Positions 1-8,786 of a stretch of 64,000 bases of DNA are shown here, in pieces. Below the pieces are notes generated by a model that was not told the origin of the DNA, ran no database searches, and was given only the letters and a program-made list of their open reading frames with translations. The stretch is from Sulfitobacter sp. HI0040 (GTDB lineage Bacteria > Pseudomonadota > Alphaproteobacteria > Rhodobacterales > Rhodobacteraceae). The stretch lies in NCBI RefSeq assembly GCF_001634885.1, contig NZ_LWEX01000406.1, positions 1-64,000 of the forward strand. Reading direction: 5' to 3'. Both the position numbers and the translations under genes were made by a program. Numbering within the stretch: the stretch's first letter is position 1; every line of letters starts with the position of its first letter.

Positions 1-668
1 CCGGACCAGCCGTAGTGAAAGGCGCGGGCCTGCCCCGCTGTATGGGTGGTCCCCGGCGACGGCAGCAGAAGACCGGGGAAATGTTCGTGCCCCGTGCGCC
101 CGGTGCGGTTTTCGCGCGCGCGCATGCCTGCCGACCAGGGCGTGGAAACGGGCTGGAACTCGCCGCACCAGCGGCCGGCGAAATCGACCATTTTCCGTCC
201 GTTCTGCGGCGCGGGGAAAACCGGTGCGGCCAGCCAGTCCAGCGTGACGGGGTCGGGCGCATCGACCTCGGCCCGGGCCGTGACCATATGGGTGTCGGGG
301 TCGATCCCGAAAAAGGCGGCATAGCCAATTTCGCTCTCGGCATCGCGAAACCGCAGGGTGAGCATATCTTCCGCGCCCTCGTCACTTTCGAACCGGAAAC
401 GCGGGGTGAAGCGGCCCCCTTTGGCGTCCCGCAGGACAATCCCTGGCTGGCCCGGAAAGCCGCGCGTCTCCTCCGGACAGATCGACAGTTCCGGTGTTTC
501 GTCCAGCATGCCGCCGGTCACGTCGATGGCATGCGCCTGCGCAAGCGTCGAAAGCTCTTCGCCATCCGGCAGCCGCGGCCCCCAGTAGACGATCTCCGGC
601 AGGCGGTCCTCGCGGGAGGCGAGAACCAGCGACTGACGGGCATCATCGAGCCGCCAGCTTCGCATCAT
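1..668 (-). CDS. Alpha-galactosidase, GH36 family (partial, N-terminal part)
   Basis: This reading frame has no stop before the left window edge, so only about the first 222 residues are present. They look like the N-terminal beta-sandwich domain of GH36 alpha-galactosidases, which release terminal alpha-galactose from melibiose- or raffinose-type sugars. The best marker is the segment RTGHEHFPGL followed near the edge by HYGWSG, which matches the GH36 motif around RGRTSH...YxWSGNH. The catalytic aspartates lie beyond the window. The start ATG at 668 overlaps the stop of the upstream permease (ATGA), so the gene is the last visible cistron of the sugar-transport operon and probably acts on the imported sugar in the cytoplasm. 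Family assignment is good; the exact substrate is inferred. Confidence 0.8.
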   Translation of the reverse strand, partial: MMRSWRLDDARQSLVLASREDRLPEIVYWGPRLPDGEELSTLAQAHAIDVTGGMLDETPELSICPEETRGFPGQPGIVLRDAKGGRFTPRFRFESDEGAEDMLTLRFRDAESEIGYAAFFGIDPDTHMVTARAEVDAPDPVTLDWLAAPVFPAPQNGRKMVDFAGRWCGEFQPVSTPWSAGMRARENRTGRTGHEHFPGLLLPSPGTTHTAGQARAFHYGWS

Positions 669-1513
669 TTGACGGCCCCCAGTGTCAGCCCCGCGATGAA
701 GTGCCGCTGCATCAGAAAGAACATCAGCACCGGCGGCAGCGCCGCGACGATGGAACCGGCCGACACCAGATGCCACGCGGCGACCCATTGCCCGTTCAGC
801 GAATAGAGCCCGGCGGTGATCGGTTGCTGATCCGCCCCCTGCGTCAGCACGGTGGCCCAGAAATAGTCGTTCCAGATGAAAGTGAATATCAGCACCGACA
901 GGGCCGCCAGCGCGGGTTTCATCAGCGGCAGGACCACGAACCAAAAGATGCGGATCTCGGATATGCCCTCCACCCGCGCCGCCTCGATCAGTTCGAACGG
1001 CAGCGCCTTGATGAAATTACGCATGAAGAGCGTGCAGAAACCGGCCTGAAAGGCGATGTGGAACAACGCGAGCCCGTACCACGTGTTGTACATCCCCAGA
1101 TCGAGCGTGAGATCGCGCACCGGCACCATGAGAATCTGGAAGGGAACGAAATTGCCCGCGATAAACATGAAGAACAGCAGTAGGTTGCCCTTGAACTTGT
1201 AGACGGCCAAAGCGAAGCCGCTCATGCAGCTTATCGCGACCGCACCGATGACAGTCGGGATCGTCACCTTGAAGGAATTGAGGATGTACTGCCCGATGGG
1301 CGTCTGCTGGAAGATGGCGGTGTAGTTTTCCAACAGGTTGAAGCTGCTGGGCCAGCCCCAGTAATTCCCCGCGGTGATATCCCCCGCGGAACGGACGGAG
1401 GTCAGCGCCACGGCAATCAGCGGCAGCAGCCAGACGATGAGTGCCACCGGCAGCGCGACCTTGTAGACGGTCTGCGCCACGGCCGAGCGTTTCTGGATCG
1501 GCGTCGGAAACAT
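665..1513 (-). CDS. Sugar ABC transporter permease, MalG type
   Basis: A 282-residue inner-membrane permease of the carbohydrate uptake (CUT1) ABC family, carrying six predicted membrane segments. The EAA coupling loop is visible as EAARVEGISEIRIFWFVVLP around residues 177-196, which docks on the ATPase. It should pair with the permease encoded just upstream to form the channel for the sugar delivered by the binding protein. Its start lies one base after the stop of that gene (TGA-G-ATG), and its own stop overlaps the start of the alpha-galactosidase, so translation of the three is probably coupled. Substrate is not visible from the protein; an alpha-galactoside is suggested only by the neighbour. 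Confidence 0.92.
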   Translation of the reverse strand: MFPTPIQKRSAVAQTVYKVALPVALIVWLLPLIAVALTSVRSAGDITAGNYWGWPSSFNLLENYTAIFQQTPIGQYILNSFKVTIPTVIGAVAISCMSGFALAVYKFKGNLLLFFMFIAGNFVPFQILMVPVRDLTLDLGMYNTWYGLALFHIAFQAGFCTLFMRNFIKALPFELIEAARVEGISEIRIFWFVVLPLMKPALAALSVLIFTFIWNDYFWATVLTQGADQQPITAGLYSLNGQWVAAWHLVSAGSIVAALPPVLMFFLMQRHFIAGLTLGAVK

Positions 1514-1514
1514 C

Positions 1515-2441
1515 TCAGTAGCCCTTCTCGTCGCGGTACATCTTCCACAGGAAGCCGGTGATGTAGACCATCATGATCAGGAAAAGCACGACGGCGATGG
1601 CCGCCCCGTATCCCATGCGGAAGCCGTATTCGCTGAACGCCTGTTCATACATGTAGAACGCCAGCACGCGGGAGGAGCCCCATGGCCCGCCGTCCGTCAT
1701 GATCGAGATAAGGTCAAAGGAGCGCAGCGCGCCGATCACCGTGACCACCACGGCGATGAAGGTCGCGGGCCGTAGCTGCGGCAGGATCACGTACCACAGC
1801 AGCTTTGCCCCCTTGGCGTTGTCCAGCCGCGCGGCCTCGATCTGTTCGGGATCAACCGCATTCAGACCGGTGAGGTAAAGGATCATGCAATAGGCCGTCT
1901 GCGGCCAGAGACCGGCGGCAATGATCCCGTAGGTCACATAGTCTTCGTTGGCGAGCACGGCGATGGGTTCGATCCCGAACCACCCCAGCGCAATGTTCAT
2001 CAGCCCGTAGGAGGGATCGTAAAACCATGCGAAAACCAGGCCCACGACAACCTGACTGATGACAAAGGGAAAGAAGAAAAGGGATTTGTAGATGCGGATG
2101 CCCCGCACCGTCTGGTTGAGGAACAGGGCCACGAAAAGGCCCATGGGAATGGCCAGCATATAGAGCACCAGCCAGATCACGTTGTTCTTGAGCGAGGTAT
2201 AGAACGCCTCGTCGTCCATCAGTTCGACGTAGTTGTCGGCGCCGACCCATGTCCTTTCGCCAAGACCGTCCCAGTCGTAGAACGAGATATTGATCGACTG
2301 AAAGATCGGAATGATCACGTAGACCGCGAACATGAAGATGCCCGGCGCGAGGAAGAGCCAGGGCGCGAGGCGCTGCTGGTTCTCCTTCCACCATGACCGG
2401 CGCAGAGGCGGATGGGTATCGGGAACGATGGGAGCCGTCAT
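1515..2441 (-). CDS. Sugar ABC transporter permease, MalF/UgpA type
   Basis: A 308-residue membrane protein of the MalF/UgpA branch of CUT1 permeases. After a charged cytoplasmic N terminus the first membrane span begins near residue 30 (LFLAPGIFMFAVYVIIPIF), and the EAA loop is seen as EAARLDNAKGAKLLWYVILP in the C-terminal third. It forms a heterodimer with the MalG-type partner that follows one base later. The start ATG at 2441 is preceded by GGAGACAG at fair spacing. An 86-base gap with a GC-rich hairpin separates it from the binding-protein gene upstream in the same operon. Confidence 0.92.
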   Translation of the reverse strand: MTAPIVPDTHPPLRRSWWKENQQRLAPWLFLAPGIFMFAVYVIIPIFQSINISFYDWDGLGERTWVGADNYVELMDDEAFYTSLKNNVIWLVLYMLAIPMGLFVALFLNQTVRGIRIYKSLFFFPFVISQVVVGLVFAWFYDPSYGLMNIALGWFGIEPIAVLANEDYVTYGIIAAGLWPQTAYCMILYLTGLNAVDPEQIEAARLDNAKGAKLLWYVILPQLRPATFIAVVVTVIGALRSFDLISIMTDGGPWGSSRVLAFYMYEQAFSEYGFRMGYGAAIAVVLFLIMMVYITGFLWKMYRDEKGY

Positions 2442-2485
2442 GGCGCTGTCTCCGGCTGGAGTGGGGCGGCAGGTTCAGGTGTCCC

Positions 2486-2503
2486 GCCCGGGAGGGGCCG
2501 GGC
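2486..2503 (-). promoter_or_regulatory. GC-rich hairpin between binding protein and permease genes
   Basis: The sequence GCCCGG, a six-base loop, then CCGGGC forms a compact stem just downstream of the solute-binding protein stop codon and upstream of the first permease. There is no T tract, so a full terminator is unlikely. Hairpins at this position in ABC operons often protect the 3' end of the binding-protein message and lower expression of the membrane parts. Function here is inferred from position. Confidence 0.45.
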
Positions 2504-2527
2504 GAGACGGTAAAGCGCGATGCGGGA

Positions 2528-3766
2528 TTATTCGTAGACCCGCTGCCGCACTTTTTCGAGCCGCTCGAGGATCTTGTCCATGCGCTCTGGTTTGACCATG
2601 AATTCCTGAAAGCCTTCCATGCCGGCCTTGGCCATTTCGGCCGGGGCATCCCGGTCGAAGAACTGGGCGATGCCGCCTTCCGTCCCGCTCAGCATTTCGT
2701 AGCCTGCCTGCAGGAACTTGTCGTCACCGACCTGGCTGTCCTTGTTGATGGGCAGCTGGCCCAGCGTCTTGTTGACCTCGGTCTGCACTTCGGCGCGCGC
2801 GAGGTAGGCAAGGAACTTCTTGGCGTCTTCCTTGTTCTTCGCGTTGGCCGGAATGTGGATCGTATCGGTCGGCGCTTCCTCTGCCATGGGCACATCGTCG
2901 GAAATGCGCGGGAACTGGAAGAAGCCGATCTGCTCGTCCGTCAGCCCCGCCTCACGCAGCGGTGCCACGGCGAAGTTGCCCATGACGTACATGGCCGCGT
3001 CACCCTGCACCATGGGGGCCAGGGCTTCCTGCCATGAATAGGCGGCATGGTTTTCGAGGAAGCAGTTCGCATCCAGCATGCGCTTCCAGTTTTCCATCGT
3101 GGCCTTCACCCGGTCGTCCGTCCAGGGAACCTCCCCCTTGGTGAGCGCCATGTGAAAATCGTACCCGTTGGTCCGTAGGTTGAGGTAGTCGAAGACCCCT
3201 GCGGCGGTCCATAGATATTTCGTTCCGATGGTGATGGGTGTAATGCCCGCTTCGGAAAGCGTGTTGCAGGCAGCGAGCAGGTCGTCGAAGGTTTCGGGCG
3301 CGGTGATGCCGTTCTGCTCGAAAATGTCACTGCGGTAGTAGATGCCCCACTGGTAATAGGTATAGGGCACGCCCCAGATCTTGCCGTCGATGGTCATCGA
3401 CCCCTTGGCGGAGGCGAGCGTCTCTCCCAGCCCGTTCTGCTCCCACACGTCGTCGACCGGCTCGAAAAGGCCCGCCTCAACATAAGGCAGCATCCGGTTG
3501 CCCGCGTACCAGTTGGCAAGGTCCGGCGCATCGGCCGTCAGGAAGTTGCGGATCGATGTCTTGTACCCTTCGTGATCGAAAAGGTTCCACTTCACCGTGA
3601 TGTCCGGGTTCTCTGCCTCGAATCCCGCAATCAGCGCCTCGAAGGCGGCCTTCGGCGCTGGGTCCGAGGTATCGGTGTTGATGACAAGCTCACCGGCGAC
3701 GGCGGTGGACGTGAACAATGTGGTCGCGGCCAGCGCACCGGCCAGCCTGCTGTTGAATGCGTTCAT
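2528..3766 (-). CDS. Sugar ABC transporter substrate-binding protein (family 1)
   Basis: A 412-residue extracellular solute-binding protein that should capture a sugar in the periplasm and deliver it to the two permeases downstream. The N terminus is a Sec signal peptide (MNAFNSRLAGALAATTLFTS followed by a hydrophobic run and a VAG cleavage region). The mature part has the family-1 fold signatures, such as ELVINTDTSDPAPK at its start and the VMGNFA block in the middle. I chose the ATG at 3766 rather than one nine codons upstream because GGAGAAAGGGAGAACC lies directly before it. It is the first gene of the operon, transcribed away from the IclR regulator. Confidence 0.93.
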   Translation of the reverse strand: MNAFNSRLAGALAATTLFTSTAVAGELVINTDTSDPAPKAAFEALIAGFEAENPDITVKWNLFDHEGYKTSIRNFLTADAPDLANWYAGNRMLPYVEAGLFEPVDDVWEQNGLGETLASAKGSMTIDGKIWGVPYTYYQWGIYYRSDIFEQNGITAPETFDDLLAACNTLSEAGITPITIGTKYLWTAAGVFDYLNLRTNGYDFHMALTKGEVPWTDDRVKATMENWKRMLDANCFLENHAAYSWQEALAPMVQGDAAMYVMGNFAVAPLREAGLTDEQIGFFQFPRISDDVPMAEEAPTDTIHIPANAKNKEDAKKFLAYLARAEVQTEVNKTLGQLPINKDSQVGDDKFLQAGYEMLSGTEGGIAQFFDRDAPAEMAKAGMEGFQEFMVKPERMDKILERLEKVRQRVYE

Positions 3767-3895
3767 GGTTCTCCCTTTCTCCTCCCGATGCAAAGTCTCA
3801 AATAATGGGACAAATGTTTTGCATATTGATAAAATAATCTCATGATGCTAACCGAGTCAATGTCAACTTCGTTAATGCCGGGGCAGAAGGTCGGA
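3767..3895. promoter_or_regulatory. Divergent promoter region between ABC operon and iclR-type gene
   Basis: This 129-base AT-rich segment separates the divergent binding-protein and IclR genes and must hold both promoters. Around 3805-3850 it falls well below the local GC content and contains several TTTTGCAT / AAATAATCTCATGAT-like stretches, but I could not pick out one convincing operator palindrome. Regulation of the transporter operon by the adjacent IclR protein is the natural inference. Confidence 0.45.
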
Positions 3896-4681
3896 ATGAA
3901 CAAGCAGGTCGTATCGGACGGAACGCTGGGCAAATCGCTCGACATCCTCGACTCGGTCGTGGGCTTCGGTCGGGCCGTCCGCTTTTCTGAAGTGCTTGAG
4001 ATCAGCCCCTACCCCAAGGCCACACTTCACCGCATCATGCAGTCGCTCACCAGTCAGGGCATGCTGGCCTATGACGAGGAACGGCATGTTTACGTGCCGG
4101 GCATGCGGCTCGTCCGAACGGCGCGCCATGCGTGGAACCAATCATCGCTCGCACCTTTGGCCGCACCCTTTCTCGATACGCTTGCCAGCGATGTGGGCGA
4201 AACCGTTCACCTTGCGCAGATGGAAAACGGCAGGGTCGTGTTCATCGACAAACGCACCCCTGAAAACGGCTTCAAGACGATGGCCGTGGCCGGACGGCGC
4301 GCGCCTGCCCATTGCACCGGAGTGGGCAAGGCCATGCTCGCCTTCATGGACGAAAAGCGCAGGGCGCAGGCGCTCGAAAACCAGCTCTACGAACCCTTTA
4401 CCCCGGCGACCCATACAACCCCCGGCACACTGATGACGGAACTGGACGCGATCCGCGCCAGCGGCGTGGCCTATGACCGCGAAGAGCATGAACAGGGCAT
4501 CGTGTCCATCGCGGCGCCCATCTTCGACGGGTATCGGCGGGTGATCGGGGCGCTTTCCATCGTGACGTCGACCATGCGGATGGCCCCCGATGCGCTGGAA
4601 AATTTCCGGCCCGCCCTGCTGCGCACCACCGCCCAGATCGGGACGGAGGCCGCTGTCTGGCCATTTCCGGCCGCCCAGTGA
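3896..4681 (+). CDS. IclR family transcriptional regulator
   Basis: A 261-residue regulator with an N-terminal winged helix-turn-helix (roughly residues 10-70, including KATLHRIMQSLTSQGML) and a C-terminal IclR effector domain whose conserved parts are visible (AHCTGVGKAMLAF and GIVSIAAPIFD). It probably controls the divergent sugar transporter operon and the ATPase gene that follows it. The ATG at 3896 is preceded by AGAAGG; an in-frame ATG at 3842 would add 18 residues and cannot be excluded. The inducer is unknown, but IclR proteins usually bind a small metabolite of the pathway they control. Confidence 0.9.
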   Translation: MNKQVVSDGTLGKSLDILDSVVGFGRAVRFSEVLEISPYPKATLHRIMQSLTSQGMLAYDEERHVYVPGMRLVRTARHAWNQSSLAPLAAPFLDTLASDVGETVHLAQMENGRVVFIDKRTPENGFKTMAVAGRRAPAHCTGVGKAMLAFMDEKRRAQALENQLYEPFTPATHTTPGTLMTELDAIRASGVAYDREEHEQGIVSIAAPIFDGYRRVIGALSIVTSTMRMAPDALENFRPALLRTTAQIGTEAAVWPFPAAQ

Positions 4682-4713
4682 CATGACCTAAATTTCAGGG
4701 GAGCGAGGAACGA

Positions 4714-5775
4714 ATGTCAGGCGTAGCACTCAACGGGGCCGTCAAGCGATACGGTGAGGTGCAGGTGATCCACGGGGTCGATCTGCAGATCGATGACGGC
4801 GAGTTCTGCGTATTCGTCGGCCCGTCGGGCTGTGGCAAGTCCACCCTGCTGCGGATGATCGCGGGACTTGAGGAAACCACCGACGGCAGCATCGCGATCG
4901 GCGGGCGCGACGTGACCCGGGCGGATCCTGCGGAACGCGGCGTGGCGATGGTGTTCCAGACCTATGCGCTCTATCCCCATATGAGCGTTGAGGAGAACAT
5001 GGGCTTCGGTCTGCGCATGAACGGCGTGGACAAGGCAACCATCAAGTCGAAGGTGCGCGACGCAAGCCGCATCCTGCAGTTGGACGACTACCTCGCCCGG
5101 AAACCAAAGGCGCTTTCCGGCGGGCAGCGCCAGCGCGTCGCCATCGGCCGGGCCATCGTACGGGGGCCGGAGGTTTTCCTTTTCGACGAACCCCTGTCCA
5201 ACCTCGACGCGGAACTCAGGGTCGACATGCGGGTGGAAATCGCCCGACTCCACAAGGAGATCGGCGCCACGATGATCTATGTCACCCACGATCAGGTGGA
5301 GGCCATGACACTGGCCGACAAGATCGTCGTGCTGCGGGCGGGCCATATCGAACAGGTCGGCAGCCCGATGACCCTTTACGAGGATCCGGACAACCGCTTC
5401 GTTGCCGGGTTCATCGGATCACCCAGCATGAATTTCATGAACGGGGAGGTGACGGGCGGTAAGGTCGTGATCCCCGCGCTCGGCAACATGGCCATTCCCG
5501 CCAACGTCGCCCTGCCCGCTGATGGCCGCGCCGTGATCGTCGGTGTGAGGCCGCAGCACCTTTCGGTCACGGCGGCGGAATCCCCTGTGCGGATCGACAT
5601 TCGCGAACGCCTTGGCGGTGTCGCCTACGACTATCTCGATACGCCGACCGGCGAACGCATCGTCGTCGAAACACGGGGCGACGAAGCCATCCCGGAAGGC
5701 AGCGGCGTGCGGGTGGATTTCGACCCGGCACAGGCGATGTTCTTCGACGCGGAAAGCGAATTGCGCCTGCGCTGA
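4714..5775 (+). CDS. Sugar ABC transporter ATP-binding protein, MalK/UgpC type
   Basis: A 353-residue ATPase that powers the CUT1 importer encoded on the opposite strand. Walker A GPSGCGKST is at residues 36-44, the signature LSGGQ at 134-138, Walker B VFLFDEP near 154-160 and the switch histidine in THD at about 192. The C-terminal OB-fold regulatory domain (about 240-353) is typical of MalK/UgpC proteins, which serve as the single ATPase of CUT1 systems. It follows the IclR gene by 32 bases with GGGGAGCGAGG before its ATG, so regulator and ATPase form a small operon divergent from the rest of the transporter. Confidence 0.93.
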   Translation: MSGVALNGAVKRYGEVQVIHGVDLQIDDGEFCVFVGPSGCGKSTLLRMIAGLEETTDGSIAIGGRDVTRADPAERGVAMVFQTYALYPHMSVEENMGFGLRMNGVDKATIKSKVRDASRILQLDDYLARKPKALSGGQRQRVAIGRAIVRGPEVFLFDEPLSNLDAELRVDMRVEIARLHKEIGATMIYVTHDQVEAMTLADKIVVLRAGHIEQVGSPMTLYEDPDNRFVAGFIGSPSMNFMNGEVTGGKVVIPALGNMAIPANVALPADGRAVIVGVRPQHLSVTAAESPVRIDIRERLGGVAYDYLDTPTGERIVVETRGDEAIPEGSGVRVDFDPAQAMFFDAESELRLR

Positions 5776-5780
5776 GCCGT

Positions 5781-6335
5781 TCAGGCTTTCACCGCCTCCA
5801 TGAAGCGGTGCCGGATCACCACCGGGTCCAGCGTGATCACCGGCATCTTCACATTGCCGCTGTCGCACTTGCAGACGATCACGGTCATCTCGTCACTGTC
5901 GATCGCGTCCCTCAGGACCGGGCCGAGGTCCTTGTCCTGCACCTCGATCACGTTATCGCATCCGCAGGCGCGCGCCACTTCCGCAAGCGAGGTCTTTTTG
6001 CCCGCATAGGTCGGCTGATCGCCCGTTGACCCATAGGACCCGTTGTCGATGATCAGCAGCGTGTAATTGCCTGCGGCGTTGTTGCCGATGGTGGGCAAGG
6101 TGCCAAGGTTGGTCAGGACAGAGCCGTCCCCATCGATGGAAATGACCGGCTTCGGCTGCACCAGTGCCAGCCCGAACCCGATGGAAGAGGCCAGCCCCAT
6201 GGTGCCCAGCATGTAAAAGTTGGTGGGCTGATCATCGATGCTGTGCAGTTCCTGACTGGGCAGGCCGATATTGCAGACGACAAGGTGGTCACGGATGATG
6301 GGCGCGATGTCGCGCAGGATCTCGGAACGTATCAT
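5781..6335 (-). CDS. comE: Sulfopyruvate decarboxylase, beta subunit
   Basis: A 184-residue thiamine-diphosphate enzyme subunit. With ComD it converts 3-sulfopyruvate to sulfoacetaldehyde and CO2, a step in degradation of C3 sulfonates (sulfolactate, DHPS, cysteate) in marine bacteria and in coenzyme M synthesis in methanogens. The ThDP/magnesium motif is visible as GDGSVLTNLGTL followed some 20 residues later by IIDNGSYGSTG (GDG...N). The ATG at 6335 overlaps the comD stop (ATGA), so the subunits are co-translated. Phosphonopyruvate decarboxylase is the closest alternative, but that is normally one fused chain. No xsc (sulfoacetaldehyde acetyltransferase) is present in the window. Confidence 0.82.
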   Translation of the reverse strand: MIRSEILRDIAPIIRDHLVVCNIGLPSQELHSIDDQPTNFYMLGTMGLASSIGFGLALVQPKPVISIDGDGSVLTNLGTLPTIGNNAAGNYTLLIIDNGSYGSTGDQPTYAGKKTSLAEVARACGCDNVIEVQDKDLGPVLRDAIDSDEMTVIVCKCDSGNVKMPVITLDPVVIRHRFMEAVKA

Positions 6336-6838
6336 TGGTCGCCGTAGCCTCCCCAGAAGTTGGCGTCGGTCAGGATCGCCACGGGCTTGTTGCACATGAA
6401 GGTGTACTTGAGGATATTGTCGAGCTCCTCCACGTCCTTCTGGCGGTGAAAGTGATAGGTCGGAATGTTGAGTTGCGCGAGCAGCGCCTTGGTATGGACC
6501 GCCATTTCCACCTGACAGGCGACCGGTTCGCGCAACTCGCCCCGGTAGGAAATGATCATCGGCAGCGGCATCCGGTAGAACTGGATCAGCGTGACGAGCG
6601 TGTTGATCGTGACCCCGATGGCGGTGTTCTGCATGATGATCGCGGGCCGTTTGCCCCCCATGAAAGCCCCGGCGCAGAGCCCCATGCCTTCGTCCTCCTT
6701 GTTCGCGGGGACGTGCATGATGTCGTCGCGGCGCTCGACCTCCTCAATCACGCCGGCCAACTGCTTGCAGGGCACGGTAGTGACGAAGAACACGTCGTTC
6801 GCGACAAGGTCATCCGCGATCTTCCTGTCGATGTTCAT
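6332..6838 (-). CDS. comD: Sulfopyruvate decarboxylase, alpha subunit
   Basis: A 168-residue partner of ComE, equivalent to the pyrimidine-binding domain of ThDP enzymes. The conserved block ANKEDEGMGLCAGAFMGGK holds the glutamate that activates thiamine, followed by AIIMQNTAIG, both typical of ComD. The ATG at 6838 is preceded by GGAAAGGCAGA. Splitting into alpha and beta chains of this size is the usual ComDE arrangement. The pair reads toward the ABC ATPase gene and converges on it with only five bases between them. Confidence 0.82.
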   Translation of the reverse strand: MNIDRKIADDLVANDVFFVTTVPCKQLAGVIEEVERRDDIMHVPANKEDEGMGLCAGAFMGGKRPAIIMQNTAIGVTINTLVTLIQFYRMPLPMIISYRGELREPVACQVEMAVHTKALLAQLNIPTYHFHRQKDVEELDNILKYTFMCNKPVAILTDANFWGGYGDQ

Positions 6839-7101
6839 CTGGAGTCTGCCTTTCCTCTGGGGCGCCCGGCGGCGCTTTGGCGGGATATGGGGTGGGCTCT
6901 GTGCGGCAAGGAACCGTTCTGCGCCCGTAGCGGCTGTTGCCCCATTGGTAGCCCCCGGCGGGGGCCACCGCAATACGACCGGATCTGGTGCCGGGGCACG
7001 CGTATCGATCAGACCGGCGGCGAAAGAGGAGCCGCACATCGACGGCACGGGCGTGGCCTTCCATATCTTTCAGTCGGGATAAACGCGCCGCCGGGTGCAA
7101 A

Positions 7102-7581
7102 CTAGCCGAGGTATCCCACGAAAGAGACGATTTTCCAGTTTCCCCCCTCCTCTCGGACCAGGGTGAAGACGGATTGCCAGCCGTAGGGTTCGCGCGTGCC
7201 GTCCCGCAGCGGAAGGGCCCCGTCGAAAACCTTGTGAAGAAGCGCGGTGCCCTCCGCGTAGAAATCAATTCTGGCGATACGCGCGCCTTCGAACATGGCG
7301 CGCCGCAGCTTGTCCGGATCGGCCCGCTCCCGCGTGAGCGCCGACATCTCCAGCCAGCGGTCCCGGTATGCCGAAAGGTTTGGAAAACCCACCGTCCACT
7401 GGAGAGGATCCCGCGACCCGCCCGCGTCCAGCGCAATGAAGCGGGCCGCGTCGAAGTCATCTGCGACCGCAGCCCAATCTCCGGCGAGGAAGGCATCGAT
7501 ATCGGCACGCATGTGCCTTTCCCAGAGCGTGTGGCGCACAGGATCGTTACCGGAATCGAACGGATTGTCGAAAGGGCTCAT
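7102..7581 (-). CDS. NTF2/SnoaL-like protein of unknown function
   Basis: A 159-residue protein with the look of a cone-shaped NTF2/SnoaL-like fold: an N-terminal helix pair (FLAGDWAAVADDFDAARFIA) and a C-terminal sheet ending EEGGNWKIVSFVGYLG. Such folds serve as small-molecule enzymes or binding proteins, and no catalytic residues can be named here. The start at 7581 is chosen because the homologous-looking domain begins there, although an upstream in-frame ATG exists. It lies 263 bases upstream of comD on the same strand, so a shared transcript is possible but unproved. Confidence 0.6.
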   Translation of the reverse strand: MSPFDNPFDSGNDPVRHTLWERHMRADIDAFLAGDWAAVADDFDAARFIALDAGGSRDPLQWTVGFPNLSAYRDRWLEMSALTRERADPDKLRRAMFEGARIARIDFYAEGTALLHKVFDGALPLRDGTREPYGWQSVFTLVREEGGNWKIVSFVGYLG

Positions 7582-7736
7582 GAAAATCTCGCGGTGCAGC
7601 CGGGGCGATGTGCTTCGGGTAATACGACGCGGGGCCGGCAGCAATATGGCATCGCAAAGGGTCCGGGGCTGCTTCTGTCCTTTTCATCCGGAGGGCGCTA
7701 GGGAGGGGCATCCATTATCGAAATGCGCCCTGCCCA

Positions 7737-8765
7737 ATGACGATACCACCGCCCTCACACCTTTTGCCCGAAGACGCGCGCGGGTTTCTCGCGCGCTGCG
7801 GTCTTGCAGACCGCGACCTGCAGGTATTCGCCGCCGATGCATCGAGACGACAATATACCCGCCTTTTCGGGCAGGACGTGATCCTGATGGACGATAGGCA
7901 CGATCCCGCAGGTTTCGCCGCCTATCTTCAGGTCTCCGCCCATCTGAACGAAATGGGCCTTTCCGCCCCCCGGGTCCTCCATGCGGAACCCGACCCGGGT
8001 CTCGCCCTGCTGGAGGATTTCGGCGACGACACCTATGCGCGCTGCCTTGGAAGCGGCAGTGACGAAGAACACCTGTACGCGCTCGCCGTGGATGCGCTGC
8101 TTTATCTGCATCACCACCCCAAAGGCCCGGCCATCGAAAGACCCCTTTATGACATGGAGGTCCACCTTGATGAGTTGTCGATCTTTTCCCGGTGGTACGC
8201 GCCAGCAATGCGCCCCGATCTTGATATAGCCGCTTTCGACAAGGCGTGGCGGGCGCTCTGGTCCGCTGCCCTGCGCCCGGTGGCGGATCGATATGAAACC
8301 CTGGTGCTGAGGGATTTTCACATCGACAACCTGATGCTGTTACCCGGCAGGGAAGGCGTGCGCGCCTGCGGGCTGCTTGATTTTCAGGATGCGATCCTCG
8401 GCCCCTGTGAATATGACCTTGTTTCCCTGCTGCAGGACGCCCGGCGCGACATCGATCCCGCACTGGAGGAGCGCTTGTTCCAACGCTACTGCGCCGGTGC
8501 ACCGGATATGCTGGGCGATGTAGAGCAGATCCGCCAGCGCTACGCGATACTGGGCGCCCAGCGACATGCGCGCATCCTCGGCGTTTTCGTGCGGCTGCAT
8601 CAGAGGGACGGCAAATCCCGTTATCTGCCTTTCATGCCGCGCGTGCTCACCCAGTTTGAACAGGCGCTGGCTGCGGCAGATTTGGATGAGATCTCGGGCT
8701 TTCTGGATGACACCTTGGGGGATTGGCGGGACCTGGCAAAAATCTCCGATATGGCGGCGGGCTGA
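7737..8765 (+). CDS. Phosphotransferase of the APH family, AmgK-like sugar kinase
   Basis: A 342-residue kinase-fold protein. The catalytic loop reads LRDFHIDNLMLL and is followed by LLDFQDAILGPCEYDLVSLL, the pattern of AmgK-type enzymes that phosphorylate the anomeric carbon of N-acetylmuramate/N-acetylglucosamine in peptidoglycan recycling. The usual HRD histidine is leucine, which I also expect in alphaproteobacterial relatives. In many alphaproteobacteria this gene sits next to tsaE and a MurU-like nucleotidyltransferase; neither is beside it here, so the function is less certain than the family. Upstream bases 7650-7736 hold nothing obvious. Confidence 0.72.
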   Translation: MTIPPPSHLLPEDARGFLARCGLADRDLQVFAADASRRQYTRLFGQDVILMDDRHDPAGFAAYLQVSAHLNEMGLSAPRVLHAEPDPGLALLEDFGDDTYARCLGSGSDEEHLYALAVDALLYLHHHPKGPAIERPLYDMEVHLDELSIFSRWYAPAMRPDLDIAAFDKAWRALWSAALRPVADRYETLVLRDFHIDNLMLLPGREGVRACGLLDFQDAILGPCEYDLVSLLQDARRDIDPALEERLFQRYCAGAPDMLGDVEQIRQRYAILGAQRHARILGVFVRLHQRDGKSRYLPFMPRVLTQFEQALAAADLDEISGFLDDTLGDWRDLAKISDMAAG

Positions 8766-8786
8766 GCCGCGGCGCCCAAGCTGACC

